Below are positions 48,981 through 64,000 of a stretch of 64,000 bases of DNA, in pieces. The notes under the pieces were generated by a model, which was given only the letters and a program-made list of their open reading frames with translations, was not told the DNA's origin and searched no databases. Every line of letters begins with the position of its first letter. The first letter of the stretch is position 1. Origin of the DNA: Chionoecetes opilio (Eukaryota > Arthropoda > Malacostraca > Decapoda > Majidae); contig JACEEZ010010991.1 in NCBI GenBank assembly GCA_016584305.1, positions 166,001 to 230,000 of the forward strand. The letters are read 5' to 3'. The translations under genes were made by a program, and so were the position numbers.

Positions 48981-50532
48981 GGGTTGAAGACTTGGGTGGG
49001 CTGGTGTTGTGCCGTGTTGACTAGATACCAAACCAACCACTGTGTTCCCTTACGGTTTGGAGACAGTTTGGCAAAGTAAATATCTGATCTACCCTGAAGG
49101 CTCTGAAGCACAGTGTGAGGGGCAGACACAACCGGGTCTCTCACCGAACAATCACCATTAAGTTTGCTGCTTCAAAAGACTTGGCGTTGATCTTACAGTA
49201 CGGGAATACAGAATGAGGCGAGAGTCAGAGTCTGTTCAGCAATGCAAGTGAGCAAAGGACCACATAAGCACTAGCACTAACGTTCACTTTTGTATCTACA
49301 TATAATTTTATGTACAAAACGTTGATAAAAATAAATACCATTAATACTAAAAATATATATAAAATAAGAGAACAGAGAATAGTGTTCATGGTATGTAGGT
49401 TGTTGTGGCCTGGGGATCATTCATGACAATGCATAAAAACGCCAGCAAGAGTATGAAACGTGACACTGTACTAAATGCAAAGGCTCGTCAGGCTCGAGGG
49501 CGAACCTGTCGGGAGTTATGTACAGGGGGTAGGGGGGGGGGGAGGGTAGGGTTGTACAAAACTTGAGACCTTGGAACAGGCAGTGTGGCTGTCATGTACA
49601 TACCTCAGTAAAGCACGTGAGTTTAAAAGTGGCTGTACAAAAGGAGCTGGGAAGCCAATACTATCGATAAATTAATGTCCCTAAATGAATGCAGCAGATG
49701 TACCGCCCGTTGGGAGGAGCAGAGGTTGTGGTGTTGGCCAAAAGAAGCCGTCACCGTCCTCCCCTGCCGCCCGGCCAACACCGCCGTACACCTGCCTTGG
49801 CCCGCACTGTCCTCTCCTCCTGATGGGGCGCTAACGACCTCTCGCTAACGACCCCTCAGGCTGGATGACAAACTATTTTTCAAAAAATAATAATTTGGCA
49901 TCACCCCATAAATCACATTTTGCTGAGTCACAATGCACTGTATTCAGTCAACAGTTAATTATGAGTCGAAGGCAGCATAACAAGATGCTACCTGAACCAG
50001 TATGTATAAAATCACTCCTGGCAGTGGTGGTGAGGAGTAACATTGGCCACCGCCACCCTGTACTGTGTGAAGAGCAACTTGGCACCAGACTCGCCGCCAC
50101 CGCCGGTACGGCAGTGGTGGTGTGGGGGTAATACTGCCTCACAGTGATGGCGCTGCGCCGCTGACGGAACTCTCACAGAGCCAACAGCGTGAACCTCAAC
50201 ACCGCCGTAATGCAGTGGCACGCAGGACACTGTACTGTCAGATCTTTGCACAAGATGTAATTTAGAACATAGCCCATCATAAAATGCCCCAGTCGGCAAT
50301 GTGGACACGTGATGGAAGATAAGAACAGATTGTTGATGAAAGTTTTGACACAGCGGCGACAGCGATGCAGAGCAGCTCACATGTCTCGGCTCTTACGATG
50401 CCCAAAGGAGTTCCATGTGTGATACAAGTATTAGTGGTCCCCTAAGTCATCAATCAGGCTTCTTTGTTTGATTTTCTAATGCCAGGAATATCTCATCTAA
50501 TATAAAGTTCTTCTGTTACAGAGACTGGCCAC
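48981..50532 (-). other. Presumed ena 3' UTR
   Basis: No competing gene is seen between the ena stop and the AATAAA at 48426. It includes a G-run at 49528-49547. This is inference from position only. Confidence 0.4.
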
Positions 50533-53965
<3,433 letters not shown>

Positions 53966-53994
53966 CTGTAAGGGGGAGAGTGACAGGGTGAGTG

Positions 53995-54345
53995 GCGGAC
54001 AGGTTTATCTCTTCATTAAAAAAAATATATATATATTAATTAATTTTTTTTTTTTTTTACATTATTATTTTTTTTTTTTTTACATTATTATTATTATTAT
54101 TATAATTTTTTTTTTTTTACATTGTAGTTTATTTTCTTCTTCTTTTTACATAAGTTTTGTTTCACTCTCTGCTTACTGCAAGGGGGAAGCACACAGAGTG
54201 GCGGGTAGGGATTTTTATATATTTATTTAAAAAAAAAAAAAAATTTTTTTTTTTTTTTTTCCATTAGGTTTTAAATTTTTTTTTTTTTTTTTTTACTATT
54301 AGTTTTAATTTTTTTTTTTACAATATCATCATTTTCTTTACATTA
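53995..54345. repeat. Poly-T/poly-A rich repeats
   Basis: Long T runs separated by acattattatt words. Two copies of a ~150-bp unit begin with agggggaagcacacagagtg or agggggagagtgacagggtg, the latter overlapping the exon A acceptor. Confidence 0.6.
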
Positions 54346-54352
54346 GACTAGC

Positions 54353-54480
54353 TTCTTTTTTCCATCACAAAGGACTGGCCAAGAGCAAAAAAAAAAAAAA
54401 AAAAGCGGTAACACAATGCCCGATTAGTTGGCAGTCCCTTTAAAGACAGTAAGGGAATACAGAAAGTGGGGTGGAGGGTG
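54353..54480 (-). mobile_element. LINE 3' tail
   Basis: Same family as 62690-62790, inverted: cacaaaggactggccaagag, A tract, ttagttggcagtcccttta. Confidence 0.7.
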
Positions 54481-54714
54481 GAGGGTGGAGGGTGGTAAGG
54501 TGGACGTGCATCACCTGGCAATACTGATGATGATGATGGCAGAGGCAAGACATGATCTGACATGACATTTGTATATACTTATTCTAACAATCATTGTGTA
54601 TTCCCCCTGAGCCAAGGAATTGTAAGGTGTCTATACACTCCATATGTTACAGAAAAAAAACTTCAGGTAACAATGACAGAGTTGGAAATTGTTCTGATGT
54701 GAGCTCTCAAGTGA

Positions 54715-54802
54715 GCCTCCAGGGCCTACCATCCGAGCCCTGGAGGTCACTGCCTACAGGCGCTATAGGCATAGATGAAAAAAAAAAAAAAAAAAAAAAA
54801 AC
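54715..54802 (+). mobile_element. A-tailed retroelement 3' end
   Basis: gagcctccagggcctaccat ... gcctacaggcgctataggca and 23 A residues. Same family as 35875-35998. Confidence 0.6.
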
Positions 54803-55139
54803 TGACATTCGCACGGGTGGCTCAAATAGGGATTAATAATAATATTACTAATACTGAAAATACTAATGCTGATCCTTGTATTGAAGTAATGATTAATCTA
54901 GCAATGCCTATCATATTTTTATGTCTTGTAGTAAGTTTTGTCTAATTTGTGATTTTTAAGGAATATCTGGAAGTATCATGTCATTGTGAATTGGCTGAAA
55001 TAGGGACTTCTAATAATTATAACTGAAAACTGACTCCAGATTCGTGTTCAGCATGCCCGAAAACTGCTAAGAACAAATTTTCAAGCAAATCTATTTTTAA
55101 AAAAATATTGCAAATTTTGCAAGGGGTAGGCCTATGCCT

Positions 55140-55190
<51 letters not shown>

Positions 55191-55383
55191 TACTTACAAT
55201 TCTATTATAAATATAATGGTTTTGGTGAGTACAAGTAATACAATCTGTGCTGTTTTGGCATATTTTAGTGAGTTATCATTGTGTGGAGGGGCTAGAGGTA
55301 ACCATCCTTGAAATCGGATTTCGGCATTCGGCTTATTCGACCCAGGTCTCCCCCCAATTAGTTTGAATTAGAGAGGGTTTCCT
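54803..55383. other. AT-rich intron sequence
   Basis: A 37-base T run at 55141-55177 is followed by a short (GT)n. Nothing else is recognised. Confidence 0.5.
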
Positions 55384-55499
<116 letters not shown>

Positions 55500-55913
55500 G
55501 TATATCAATCTGGTATCCTATTCCGAGCAAGAGGAGAGTAAGAATAAAAAGTAAAGATCGAGAGGGTGGTGAGGCAAGGGAGATGAGGAGGTGGGAAGGG
55601 AAGGCTCGGGTCTCTGGGCGGCCAGAGCGAGTGTGGGAACCCCGCGAGTCCTATCGATTCCCCCGGCAGTGTGGCCGCGAGAGGCGTGGCAGCCACTGGG
55701 TCTGTCTGCCGGGGAGCAAAGGAGGGAAAGACATGGCAGGGGCGCCTATAGGAGGAGGGTACATATAGGGGAGAGGAGATAAAGGAGGCATGAAGGGGAT
55801 TAAGGAATGTATCAGTTATTTCATTGTTTGGGGTCCTACACATTACTGGTGACCTTGATAAAAAGTTCGTGACTCACACCCAGTCCACCCACATAAAGAT
55901 ATCGCAATACTAT

Positions 55914-56128
55914 AGTCTATTTCCTTTAACGAGGCGAAAATTCCATTCTATCTTAATCTAAGGTCTCATGCTTTAATGCCTATGTTTACCTGATAATATG
56001 GTTAACTATGATGAAATACAACTGAAACTGAAATTTAGAAGCGTAGCATTCTCTTCTCCTGGCATCAAATATCAGTCAGTAAGCAGCAAGGGGTCAGGAT
56101 TTTTCACCTCGTTAAAAAAACACTAGAA
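55914..56128. mobile_element. Family C MITE, best-preserved copy
   Basis: tatagtctatttcctttaac at the left; tttttcacctcgttaaaaaa at the right, complementary; interior ggtctcatgctttaatgcct and tggcatcaaatatcagtcag. Confidence 0.75.
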
Positions 56129-56680
56129 TAGAAGGAAACGATAGAAGGAAAAGCACACCTATAATAAGTCGTGTAGGGTGAGGCCAATCTATAGTGTAGT
56201 AGGTACGGTTGTAGGGCCTTGAATCTTTTATGAACACTTCCCAACATCATGAGGCGGTACTGCGGCCCACACACCGGCGCCCTCATGGAGTCCCGCCAGC
56301 ATAATTCCCCAACTCTATGTGAGTATGTGGTTTCCGAATGAAGACGCTTGGCTGTAGCTCCGAAACTAACCATAGGGTTACATTGAAAATACTCTCATAG
56401 AGATTCCCACGCAAAGTTACCACATTCACACCAGGAAAACTTACCCTACCGTAACCGTAACTTAACCTAACCTGACGTGTTCAAGAGTAAACGCCACATA
56501 CTCTTCCAGAAAATGGTAATATGCCACCGGCGCCCCTATCACCCCGCCCCTCACCCCAGCCCCACGCCCGCAGTTCTGTGGGCGCCACGGGACAGGCCAC
56601 CGCGGCGCCAGACTGTCTCACGAACCCTCGCTGCACAACTACTAACCTGCAAAGAAAGACAACATACGTAAGAAAACAGT

Positions 56681-56992
56681 CATGAAAACCATAGTAAATA
56701 ATGACGATTTATATGATAGAATACGTCAGGATACAGTCATGAAAACCATAGTAAATAATGACGATTTATATGATAGAATACGTCAGGATACAGTCATGAA
56801 AACCATAGTAAATAATGACGATTTATATGATAGAATACGTCAGGATACAGTCATGAAAACCATAGTAAATAATGACGATTTATATGATAAAATACGTCAG
56901 GATACAGTCATGAAAACCATAGTAAATAATGACGATTTATATGATAAAATACGTCAGGAAAGTCAGGAAAACCATAGTAAATAATGAAGTAT
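56681..56992. repeat. 57-bp tandem repeat, five copies
   Basis: Unit gtcatgaaaaccatagtaaa ... gatagaatacgtcaggatac. In one frame it reads a 19-residue repeat MKTIVNNDDLYDRIRQDTV. Later units have aaa for aga. Probably non-coding. Confidence 0.9.
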
Positions 56993-57281
56993 AGATAATG
57001 AGATGTATCTATATATAGTAGCATGATTCGCTTGTGAAACTAATAAATATGTGTAAATATTATAAAACTGTGGTCAATAAACTATCTATCTATCTGATGC
57101 GGGAGTCAACACGCCCATCCTAAGTGTTGGGCGGCGGACAGGACCCAATGTGACCCAAGCTCCGCCCACCCGCCCACAGTACGCCCGCCCGCTCGTACTC
57201 AGCCCGCTCGCCTAATAACACTTTCCACTATATTTTGTTTACTTATTAATTATGATAATGGTCGCCTTCTAACGCGCGCAC

Positions 57282-57306
57282 ACTCTCTCTCTCTCTCTCT
57301 CTCTTA

Positions 57307-57352
<46 letters not shown>
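57282..57352. repeat. (CT)n and (CA)n microsatellites
   Basis: CT run followed by CA run. Confidence 0.9.
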
Positions 57353-58215
57353 CGACATTGGAATATGGTGTGATCCAGCGTTTACCCACACAATTCGGTA
57401 CACACACACACGCACGTTCCCACGCTCCGTATATACCAGCACAGACAAATACTACAGGGGGTGTGGGGAGGAGGGGAGTCACGGGACAACAACCACCACC
57501 ACAACAGCCTACACAAAACGACCCCCCCCGGTAGCTACGTTACGTGAGAGGTGACAGTACTAGTGGCATGAATTAAATCAGATCTCCATAAGTTACATAA
57601 GAACATAAAGAAATAAGGAAGCTACAAGAAGTTACATCATTACCAAAACATTCATTAGGATTCTATCAGTTAAACCATGAGGGCGAGGTCACTTACAGAG
57701 AATATAAGCCTCTACGTTTAAGTAATAAGTGGAAGAGTCAGTAATATCTCTATAAGTGTATATATTGCCCACACGTATATAATATTATCTTTTTATTTGC
57801 TTTAGTAATTAAGTTCATTCCCTCATGTCTATAAGAGGATTGAAACGCTATCTAACTTATCTCTATTTTATTATTTAGTTTAAACTGTAGATACTATTGG
57901 ACAAGACATTTAACACATCTATTTTCATACACTCTGGGAAAACAGGCCTTTCCTCCACACAAGTTATAAGCTCCACAATGCTCTACCCACGCGTCCTTAT
58001 CTCAGACGACACTAGTTTTAAGAGACTTCCAGCATCCCTCAGAGCACCTCCACGTACCCACAAGATAGACACTCTGCTTAGCTTAATACACAACAACAAA
58101 CACAATTACAGGCCGAAATATATATTATGTTGTTGTTGTTTTCCTGTATGCCTTCGGGTGAGGATAACATTATTATTATTATCATCATTATTATTATTAT
58201 TTATATTACTATAAG
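57353..58215. other. Non-coding DNA with a LINE tail scrap
   Basis: 57595-57640 contains acataagaacataaagaaat and aggaagctacaaga, a short CR1/L2-type tail. No gene is seen. Confidence 0.5.
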
Positions 58216-58375
58216 TGACCTTGGGCTTGAGGGCGGCTTGTGATGGGCGCGTGAGCTAGGGCGTCTGCATCGTGAGGTGGTCAGGAGAGCGTGAAGGCTG
58301 CCCCGCCCCTCACCGTCCCGCCCCGCCTCACTCTTCCCATAGCCATTAGCCTCGTCACCCCTTAAAGCACCCACA

Positions 58376-58512
58376 GCCCCGCCCCGCCCCGCCCCGCCCC
58401 GTCTCCTCCCAGGGGCCCCACGACACCACCCACACTCCCAGGGGCCCCACGACACCACCCACACTCCCAGGGGCCCCACGACACCACCCACACTCCCAGG
58501 GGCCCCACGACT
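58376..58512. repeat. GC-box repeat and 29-bp tandem repeat
   Basis: gccccgccccgccccgcccc is followed by four units of cccaggggccccacgacacc plus acccacact. The GC boxes could belong to a promoter. Confidence 0.85.
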
Positions 58513-58551
58513 CACCATGCCACGCCTTTTATTATATACCTCTATTTTTCC

Positions 58552-58552
<1 letters not shown>

Positions 58553-58637
<85 letters not shown>
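58553..58637. repeat. (GT)n microsatellite
   Basis: About 80 bp of GT. Confidence 0.95.
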
Positions 58638-58638
<1 letters not shown>

Positions 58639-58799
58639 AGGATCCAACCACACCCATCTATCAAGCCTACCACCACCCACGCCCATACTGTTCCCTGCCC
58701 CTCCCACACACAGTCACAAGTAAGGCACTGTGATGTAATGGGGATGACCAAAAATGAGGAAAAAATGAGGCGGAAAAAGAACAGGGATAAAACATGAAG

Positions 58800-59090
58800 A
58801 AAAGGTTTCGTAATGATCAGGGAGCGACAGAAAGAGAGGGAGGGGGGGGGGGGGGGAGATGTTTTGGAAATTGAAAGGTGGATAAAACGGATAGACACAG
58901 CAGGGAATGAATGAATGAATGAATGAATGAATGAAGAAGGAAGAGAGGAAAGAAAGAAGGAAGGAAGGAATGAAAAGGAAAGAAAGAAAGAAGGAAAAAA
59001 GAAGACAATGAAGGATCAAGGAAGGAAGGAAGGATAGAAGAGAAGGAAGGAAGGAAGGAAGAAAGGATAGAAGAAAACGGTAGGTACTGA
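58800..59090. repeat. Purine-rich simple repeats
   Basis: G-run at 58843-58856, (gaat)n at 58907-58935, then ggaa and gaaa repeats. Confidence 0.85.
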
Positions 59091-59174
59091 ATGAATGTCC
59101 TTCCTTCCCTCCTTCACTCATGGCATCCTACGGTTCTTCTTTCCTGTTCCTTCTCTCCTTCCGTTAACCGTGGG

Positions 59175-59430
59175 AGATGGGAGGAGTGTGGGAGGGGCAG
59201 GATGGGGGGCAGAGGGGATGGGGGATGGGCGTCAAGGATGGGATGGAGGGGGAAAGGATGGGGAGTCAAGGATGGGATGGAAGGGGAAGGATAGGAGGCA
59301 GAAGGGATGGGAGCCAATAAGGGATGGGGGGATGGGGCGTCAAGGATGGGATGGAAGGGGAAGGAAGGGGATGGATGGGAGGCAGAAGGGATGGGGCGTC
59401 AAGGATGGGATGGAAGGGGAAGGTAGGGAG
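59175..59430. repeat. G-rich minisatellite
   Basis: Irregular units of gtcaaggatgggatggaagg plus ggaagg, about eight copies. Confidence 0.85.
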
Positions 59431-59459
59431 TAAGGGCGTGGCAATATTGTAGACGTATA

Positions 59460-59469
59460 GTGTATGTGT

Positions 59470-59533
<64 letters not shown>
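59460..59533. repeat. (GT)n microsatellite
   Basis: About 70 bp. Confidence 0.95.
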
Positions 59534-59534
<1 letters not shown>

Positions 59535-59611
59535 CCCAGGGAAAGGCGGGACAGGGAGTGAGGGGCGGGGCGGCAACATAGCGACGGTGAAAGTGTACAG
59601 ACATGAATTTG

Positions 59612-59615
<4 letters not shown>

Positions 59616-59707
<92 letters not shown>

Positions 59708-59785
59708 CAACGGTATCGACCAGTCACGTGAACCACCACCACCAATGAGAGAAAAGAGAGAGAGAGAGATGAGAGAGAGAGAGGA

Positions 59786-59876
<91 letters not shown>
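59616..59876. repeat. (GA)n microsatellites in two blocks
   Basis: 59616-59706 and 59754-59875, separated by a 45-bp unique spacer (caacggtatcgaccagtcac). Confidence 0.95.
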
Positions 59877-59878
<2 letters not shown>

Positions 59879-60014
59879 ATAATTCTGGAACAACAATGAC
59901 AACACAAGTGACAACACAAGTGACAGACAGGTGGCATACACACACACACACACACACACAAGATCCCCCAAACCCGGCTTCAGCTAACCAAGTATTGAGT
60001 CACAAATGAATGAA

Positions 60015-60015
60015 T

Positions 60016-60058
<43 letters not shown>

Positions 60059-60079
60059 ATACACAGATACAGACACACA

Positions 60080-60112
<33 letters not shown>
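60015..60112. repeat. (CA)n microsatellite
   Basis: About 95 bp with a few at/ag interruptions. Confidence 0.95.
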
Positions 60113-60115
<3 letters not shown>

Positions 60116-60554
60116 TGGACAACACCACTTTACAGCACCTCAACACCACAGCTTTACTTCACTCCTGCACTGTATTATAACGCAGCACTACTTAACAGCA
60201 CCACCACAGCACCCATTCCACCTCCTCTTTCCCCATTCCACTGTCAACTCCACATCATTCCACCACAGCACTAAATGATCCACACCACACCACCACCACC
60301 ACAGCAATCAACGTAGCACCTTATAACCCCATCCTACCACAGCCACTGCAACACACCCATCACCCACCCCACTAATACGGTAATACCACAACACAACTGG
60401 CCACTGCACTATACCCATATTGTCACATTATCACAGAAAAAAAAAAACGAAGCACTTGGTTTCCCTCACAACGAGTCACGCACAGCACACTTGAAGCGGA
60501 TAATTTTCCTCCTTGGGCCCTGGGTTAACTTAAACACCTCCAAATTTTCCATTT

Positions 60555-61096
60555 CTCCTCCTTCAGATATCACAGAACCCAGTCAGGTACCCAAAAAACC
60601 AGGACCTTCACGTTAAGACCTCCAAATGTTCCTTTATTTTCCTCCTCCTTCAGACCTCCAAATGTTCCTATTTTTTCCTCCTCCTTCAGAAATCACAGAA
60701 CCTCGGCAGGAATCTAAAACCAGGACCTCCTCGTATAAGACCTCCAAATTTTCCTTATTTTTCATGCTCCTTCAGATATCACAGAGCTTCGTCAGTCACC
60801 CAAAAACCAGGACCTTCTCGTTATGACCCGGTGACATGAAGGACCCAACAAGACCCAGCCTCCTGCCACTACCGTGTCACCCACCACCAGTTTAAAGGCG
60901 GTTGTCTCGTGCCCTCAACACCTTCAGATATCACAGAACCCCGCCAGTCACCCAAAAACCAGGACTTTCTCGTCGTTAGCACCGGTGACATGAAAGACCC
61001 AGAAAGCCCTATAAACTAGCCTCCTGCCACTACCTACCACTGTTACTACCACCACTGTTTAAAGGCAAGGTCAGGGTCTTCGTGCCCTCAACAGTT
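60555..61096. repeat. Complex tandem duplication
   Basis: ctccttcagatatcacagaa, aaccaggacctt(ctcgtt) and gcctcctgccactacc recur in units of about 100-170 bp. The last unit ends at the donor of the possible ena first exon. Confidence 0.8.
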
Positions 61097-61098
61097 AC

Positions 61099-61154
61099 CT
61101 GAGGACCAGCATGGTTAATAGGTCCGAACAGGAACATCCGTTGGTGAACCACAT
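61099..61154 (-). CDS. ena: Possible ena first coding exon
   Basis: ATG at 61152-61154 and a second at 61110-61112 (A at -3) lead to CTCAG|GTAACT. Phase 2 fits exon A, giving MLVL-SEQSV or a form starting MWFTNG. Phase fit alone has a one-in-three chance, and other Ena proteins begin directly M-S/T-EQS. It is a guess. Confidence 0.3.
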
Positions 61155-61252
61155 CGGTGCGGGCAGGAGTACGCCAGCCCGCCGCGTCCCGCCCTCCCCG
61201 GCCTGATGCCGTATGGGGACTGATACGGGTCGCACACTAGTCGCACGGCTCT

Positions 61253-61312
61253 CTGTATGTGTGTGTGTGTGTTAGTGTGTGTGTTGGTGTGTGTGCGTGT
61301 GTGTGTGTGTGT
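61253..61312. repeat. (GT)n microsatellite, imperfect
   Basis: gtgtgt with tta and gtc interruptions. Confidence 0.9.
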
Positions 61313-61847
61313 CCTCCGAAGTGGTGCGCATGAGGAGGAGTGTTCCGTGCGCGGGGCCACACCCACACCTCCCTCACTACCGCCTCCGCCGAAAAACCGC
61401 CCACCAGACTCAGTCCACCGCGTTCTCTCATGCTCTCTCAGCCTCCATTAAAGTGTCTGAAGGAGGTATAGAGAGGAGGGTTGCCGGCGAGGAGGCTGGT
61501 CTGGCGGTGTGGGTGTATGCAAGGCCAAGGAAAAGAGTTTATTTCCTATTCCCAAGGTATATGCATGCATCTCCTCAAGTCCCTTCCTCGCCCAGCCGAC
61601 ACACACGGGTGGCGGTGCACAGGATGGAGTGTTTGCAGCGTGACGCCAGGATGCACCGCAGGGGAGGATGGCTCAGTGTTGATTACCGCGTGACTCACAA
61701 CCTTCAGGAGGAGGAGAGAGAGATATGGACGTGTGATCTGTCTATAGGCGAATAATGGAGGCAAAGGGAAAGGAAGAGGCGGCTGTGCAGAATCAAGAAG
61801 AAAGGAAGCTATAATGAGAGATAAATAGTGATGCTTGATATGAAAGG

Positions 61848-61850
<3 letters not shown>
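61313..61850. other. Non-coding DNA, no gene recognised
   Basis: Overlapping open frames on both strands (for example 61279-61755 on plus) show no known motif. Confidence 0.5.

Positions 61851-61852
<2 letters not shown>

Positions 61853-61941
<89 letters not shown>
61853..61941. repeat. (GA)n microsatellite
   Basis: About 88 bp. Confidence 0.95.
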
Positions 61942-61943
<2 letters not shown>

Positions 61944-62500
61944 AGTCGTGGAAGCAGTAGCATGTTCCCACGAGTCAGGCAGCAGGTGCCGTAAAGTGCC
62001 TGTCCTCCTCCCCCGAGACGTGACTCGTAAGTGCAGCGACGGGTAGCTGTGCGTCCCGCGACTCCCGCCCGGTAACCCCCCTGGCGAGGCCCAAGGAACC
62101 CCCCTGGCCCACCCCCGCCAAGCATCAAGACATCCTGGTCCTAGCTGCATGGCCAAACATACGGTGTCCGGCACTCCTCCCTGCACAGGTGTTGCACGTA
62201 AGGGTTAGGGGACAAACAGTCTGCAGTAACGTGATGGAGGAGGGCGGCGTGGCAGATGGCTTGGGGTGGTGGGCTGGCTTAATGGCAGGCGGCGTGGCTG
62301 CGAGGGAGGGGGCTTCGGGGTCACTCAGACGATCAATAACTGATAAGTGTTCATTATAAGGAAACAAGCTTATCTTCAACACTTAGGACGACCTCTTTGC
62401 ATTAATCCTGTTTCCTGTCCATTACCTTAACTGTATACTCAAGGACGCACCACCACCTCCTTTACCTGCACCAGCTTCCACCATCACGAGGCCGTTAACA
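61942..62500. other. Non-coding DNA, no gene recognised
   Basis: GC-rich to about 62330. No recognised motif. Confidence 0.5.
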
Positions 62501-62504
62501 GACT

Positions 62505-62790
62505 AGCCTCCTCCCATCTTCCTAATGCAAGAGTTAATCAGTATCTTTACTCTTTCATCCCTTCACTGGTAAACTCTGGAACTCTCTTTCTGTTTCTATT
62601 TTTCCACCTTCCTACGACTTCAATATTTTCAAGAGAGGAGTAACAAGACACCTCCCGAACTGAACTGCCCCCCCCCCCTTTTTATATTCTCTTACTGTCT
62701 TCTTTATAGGGACTGGCAACTAAAAGGGCATTATGTTACCTTTTTTTTTTTTTTTTGCTCTTGGCCAGTTCTTTGTGATGTAAAAAAAAT
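62505..62790 (+). mobile_element. LINE ORF2 C-terminus and 3' UTR
   Basis: Two frames read ARVNQYLYSFIPSLVNSG and WNSLSVSIFPPSYDFNIFKR then GVTRHL, the usual end of a LINE ORF2, broken by a frameshift. The 3' UTR (agggactggcaactaaaagg, T run, ttggccagttctttgtgatg, A-rich tail) is shared with 6605-6745, 54353-54480 and 44870-44915. Confidence 0.75.
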
Positions 62791-63135
62791 AAAATTGTAT
62801 TCTTGATTGATCTGTCCTTGATTCTCGCCCCAATCCTTCCCTTGCTAGACACTCCCGATATCTTTTTCTCCTTCCTCCGCCCTGAATACACTCCATGGCT
62901 CTCTCCTAAGGCCAACGCTCAATCTTCTTTTAGCCTCGTTACAAAAAAACAGTATAAGTCCAACGCCCAATCTTTTACCCCCCAATGGATCCCGGGTATT
63001 TAAACTTTAACCAACACTCTAACTCTCTCTCCTTATAGGATTTAAGTAATTTACGGAGAGACACCACAGAACGACTAACATCTAATTCTCTTTAACTTCT
63101 GAATGAGAGAGAGCGGACTGGACCTTGTTTTGTTC

Positions 63136-63136
<1 letters not shown>

Positions 63137-63189
<53 letters not shown>

Positions 63190-63191
63190 TT
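63137..63191. repeat. (AAT)n microsatellite
   Basis: About 18 units. Confidence 0.95.
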
Positions 63192-63251
63192 GTATTTTCA
63201 CCCGAAGACAAAAAAAAAAAAAATATAGAAACAGGAGTAAATTACCTTAAG

Positions 63252-63771
<520 letters not shown>

Positions 63772-63981
63772 TTAACCCCTTCACGCCCAGATCTATCCTT
63801 TGCTATATGAAATTGTCTGTTATTAGCCATAAAATAACGAAAAGTAACTGTATATACCAAATTAGTTAGTGTACAAGGATACTAAACAGGTCATATCTAT
63901 AAAATATTGCTTATATTCACTAAAAATCTTCTAACTGTACCCAAATTACAATGAAATTACGTTCTGGGTCTCAAGGGTTAA
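63772..63981. mobile_element. TTAA-type MITE copy 5
   Basis: TTAACCCCTTCACGCCCAGA at the left; gttctgggtctcaagggtta at the right, followed by A. Confidence 0.88.
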
Positions 63982-64000
63982 AGAGGGTAAGTATATTCGT

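Noticed and set aside
58500..58545. ena first exon ending ATG|GTGAGT near 58513, with a TATA-like TATATAATAAAA upstream
   Set aside because: Joining this ATG to exon A gives ATG-TGA. It could only be a non-coding exon, and nothing else supports it.

Overview
This is an animal nuclear genome window. It has spliced genes with GT-AG introns, no operons, very dense microsatellites, and many LINE, SINE and MITE copies. The protein matches (arthropod-like Enabled, TRNAU1AP and RNF216) and the type of interspersed repeats suggest an arthropod, most likely a decapod crustacean such as a crab. The species is inferred from general resemblance only.

Three genes are recognisable, all on the minus strand. 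(1) TRNAU1AP/SECp43 (4878-9894, seven coding exons) is a two-RRM protein of the selenocysteine tRNA pathway. (2) RNF216/TRIAD3 (14357-39617, eleven coding exons, about 1,335 aa) is an RBR E3 ubiquitin ligase with a long N-terminal extension and a His/Gln-rich tail. (3) ena/Enabled (50533-53965, plus a possible first exon at 61.1 kb) is an Ena/VASP actin regulator with EVH1, proline-rich and EVH2 regions. Exon phases agree across all junctions of ena. In RNF216 exon 1 and TRNAU1AP exon 6 the frame changes inside the exon, each as if one base were lost or gained; unpolished long-read sequence is the simplest explanation. The genes share no evident pathway.

Layout: 1-4.7 kb is AT-rich sequence with a broken LINE reverse transcriptase. 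4.7-9.9 kb is TRNAU1AP with its introns full of MITEs. 9.9-14.3 kb is repeat-rich intergenic DNA. 14.3-39.6 kb is RNF216, whose introns hold very large tandem arrays: 24 bp, 30 bp, 22 bp (about 7.3 kb), 58 bp (about 2.7 kb) and a tetranucleotide (about 2.3 kb). 39.6-48.4 kb is intergenic with MITEs, LINE tails and a tRNA-type SINE. 48.4-54 kb is ena with a long presumed 3' UTR. 54-64 kb is its presumed 5' intron and upstream DNA, dominated by microsatellites.

The most striking structures are in the RNF216 introns. The 58-bp array is built from the gene's own intron/exon junction, so about 47 decoy 3' splice sites, each followed by the first seven codons of the RING2 exon, precede the real one. 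The 22-bp array grew out of the 3' end of a CR1/L2-type LINE. Several arrays start or stop within a few to tens of bases of exon borders. I saw no CRISPR array, prokaryotic system, virus or toxin gene.
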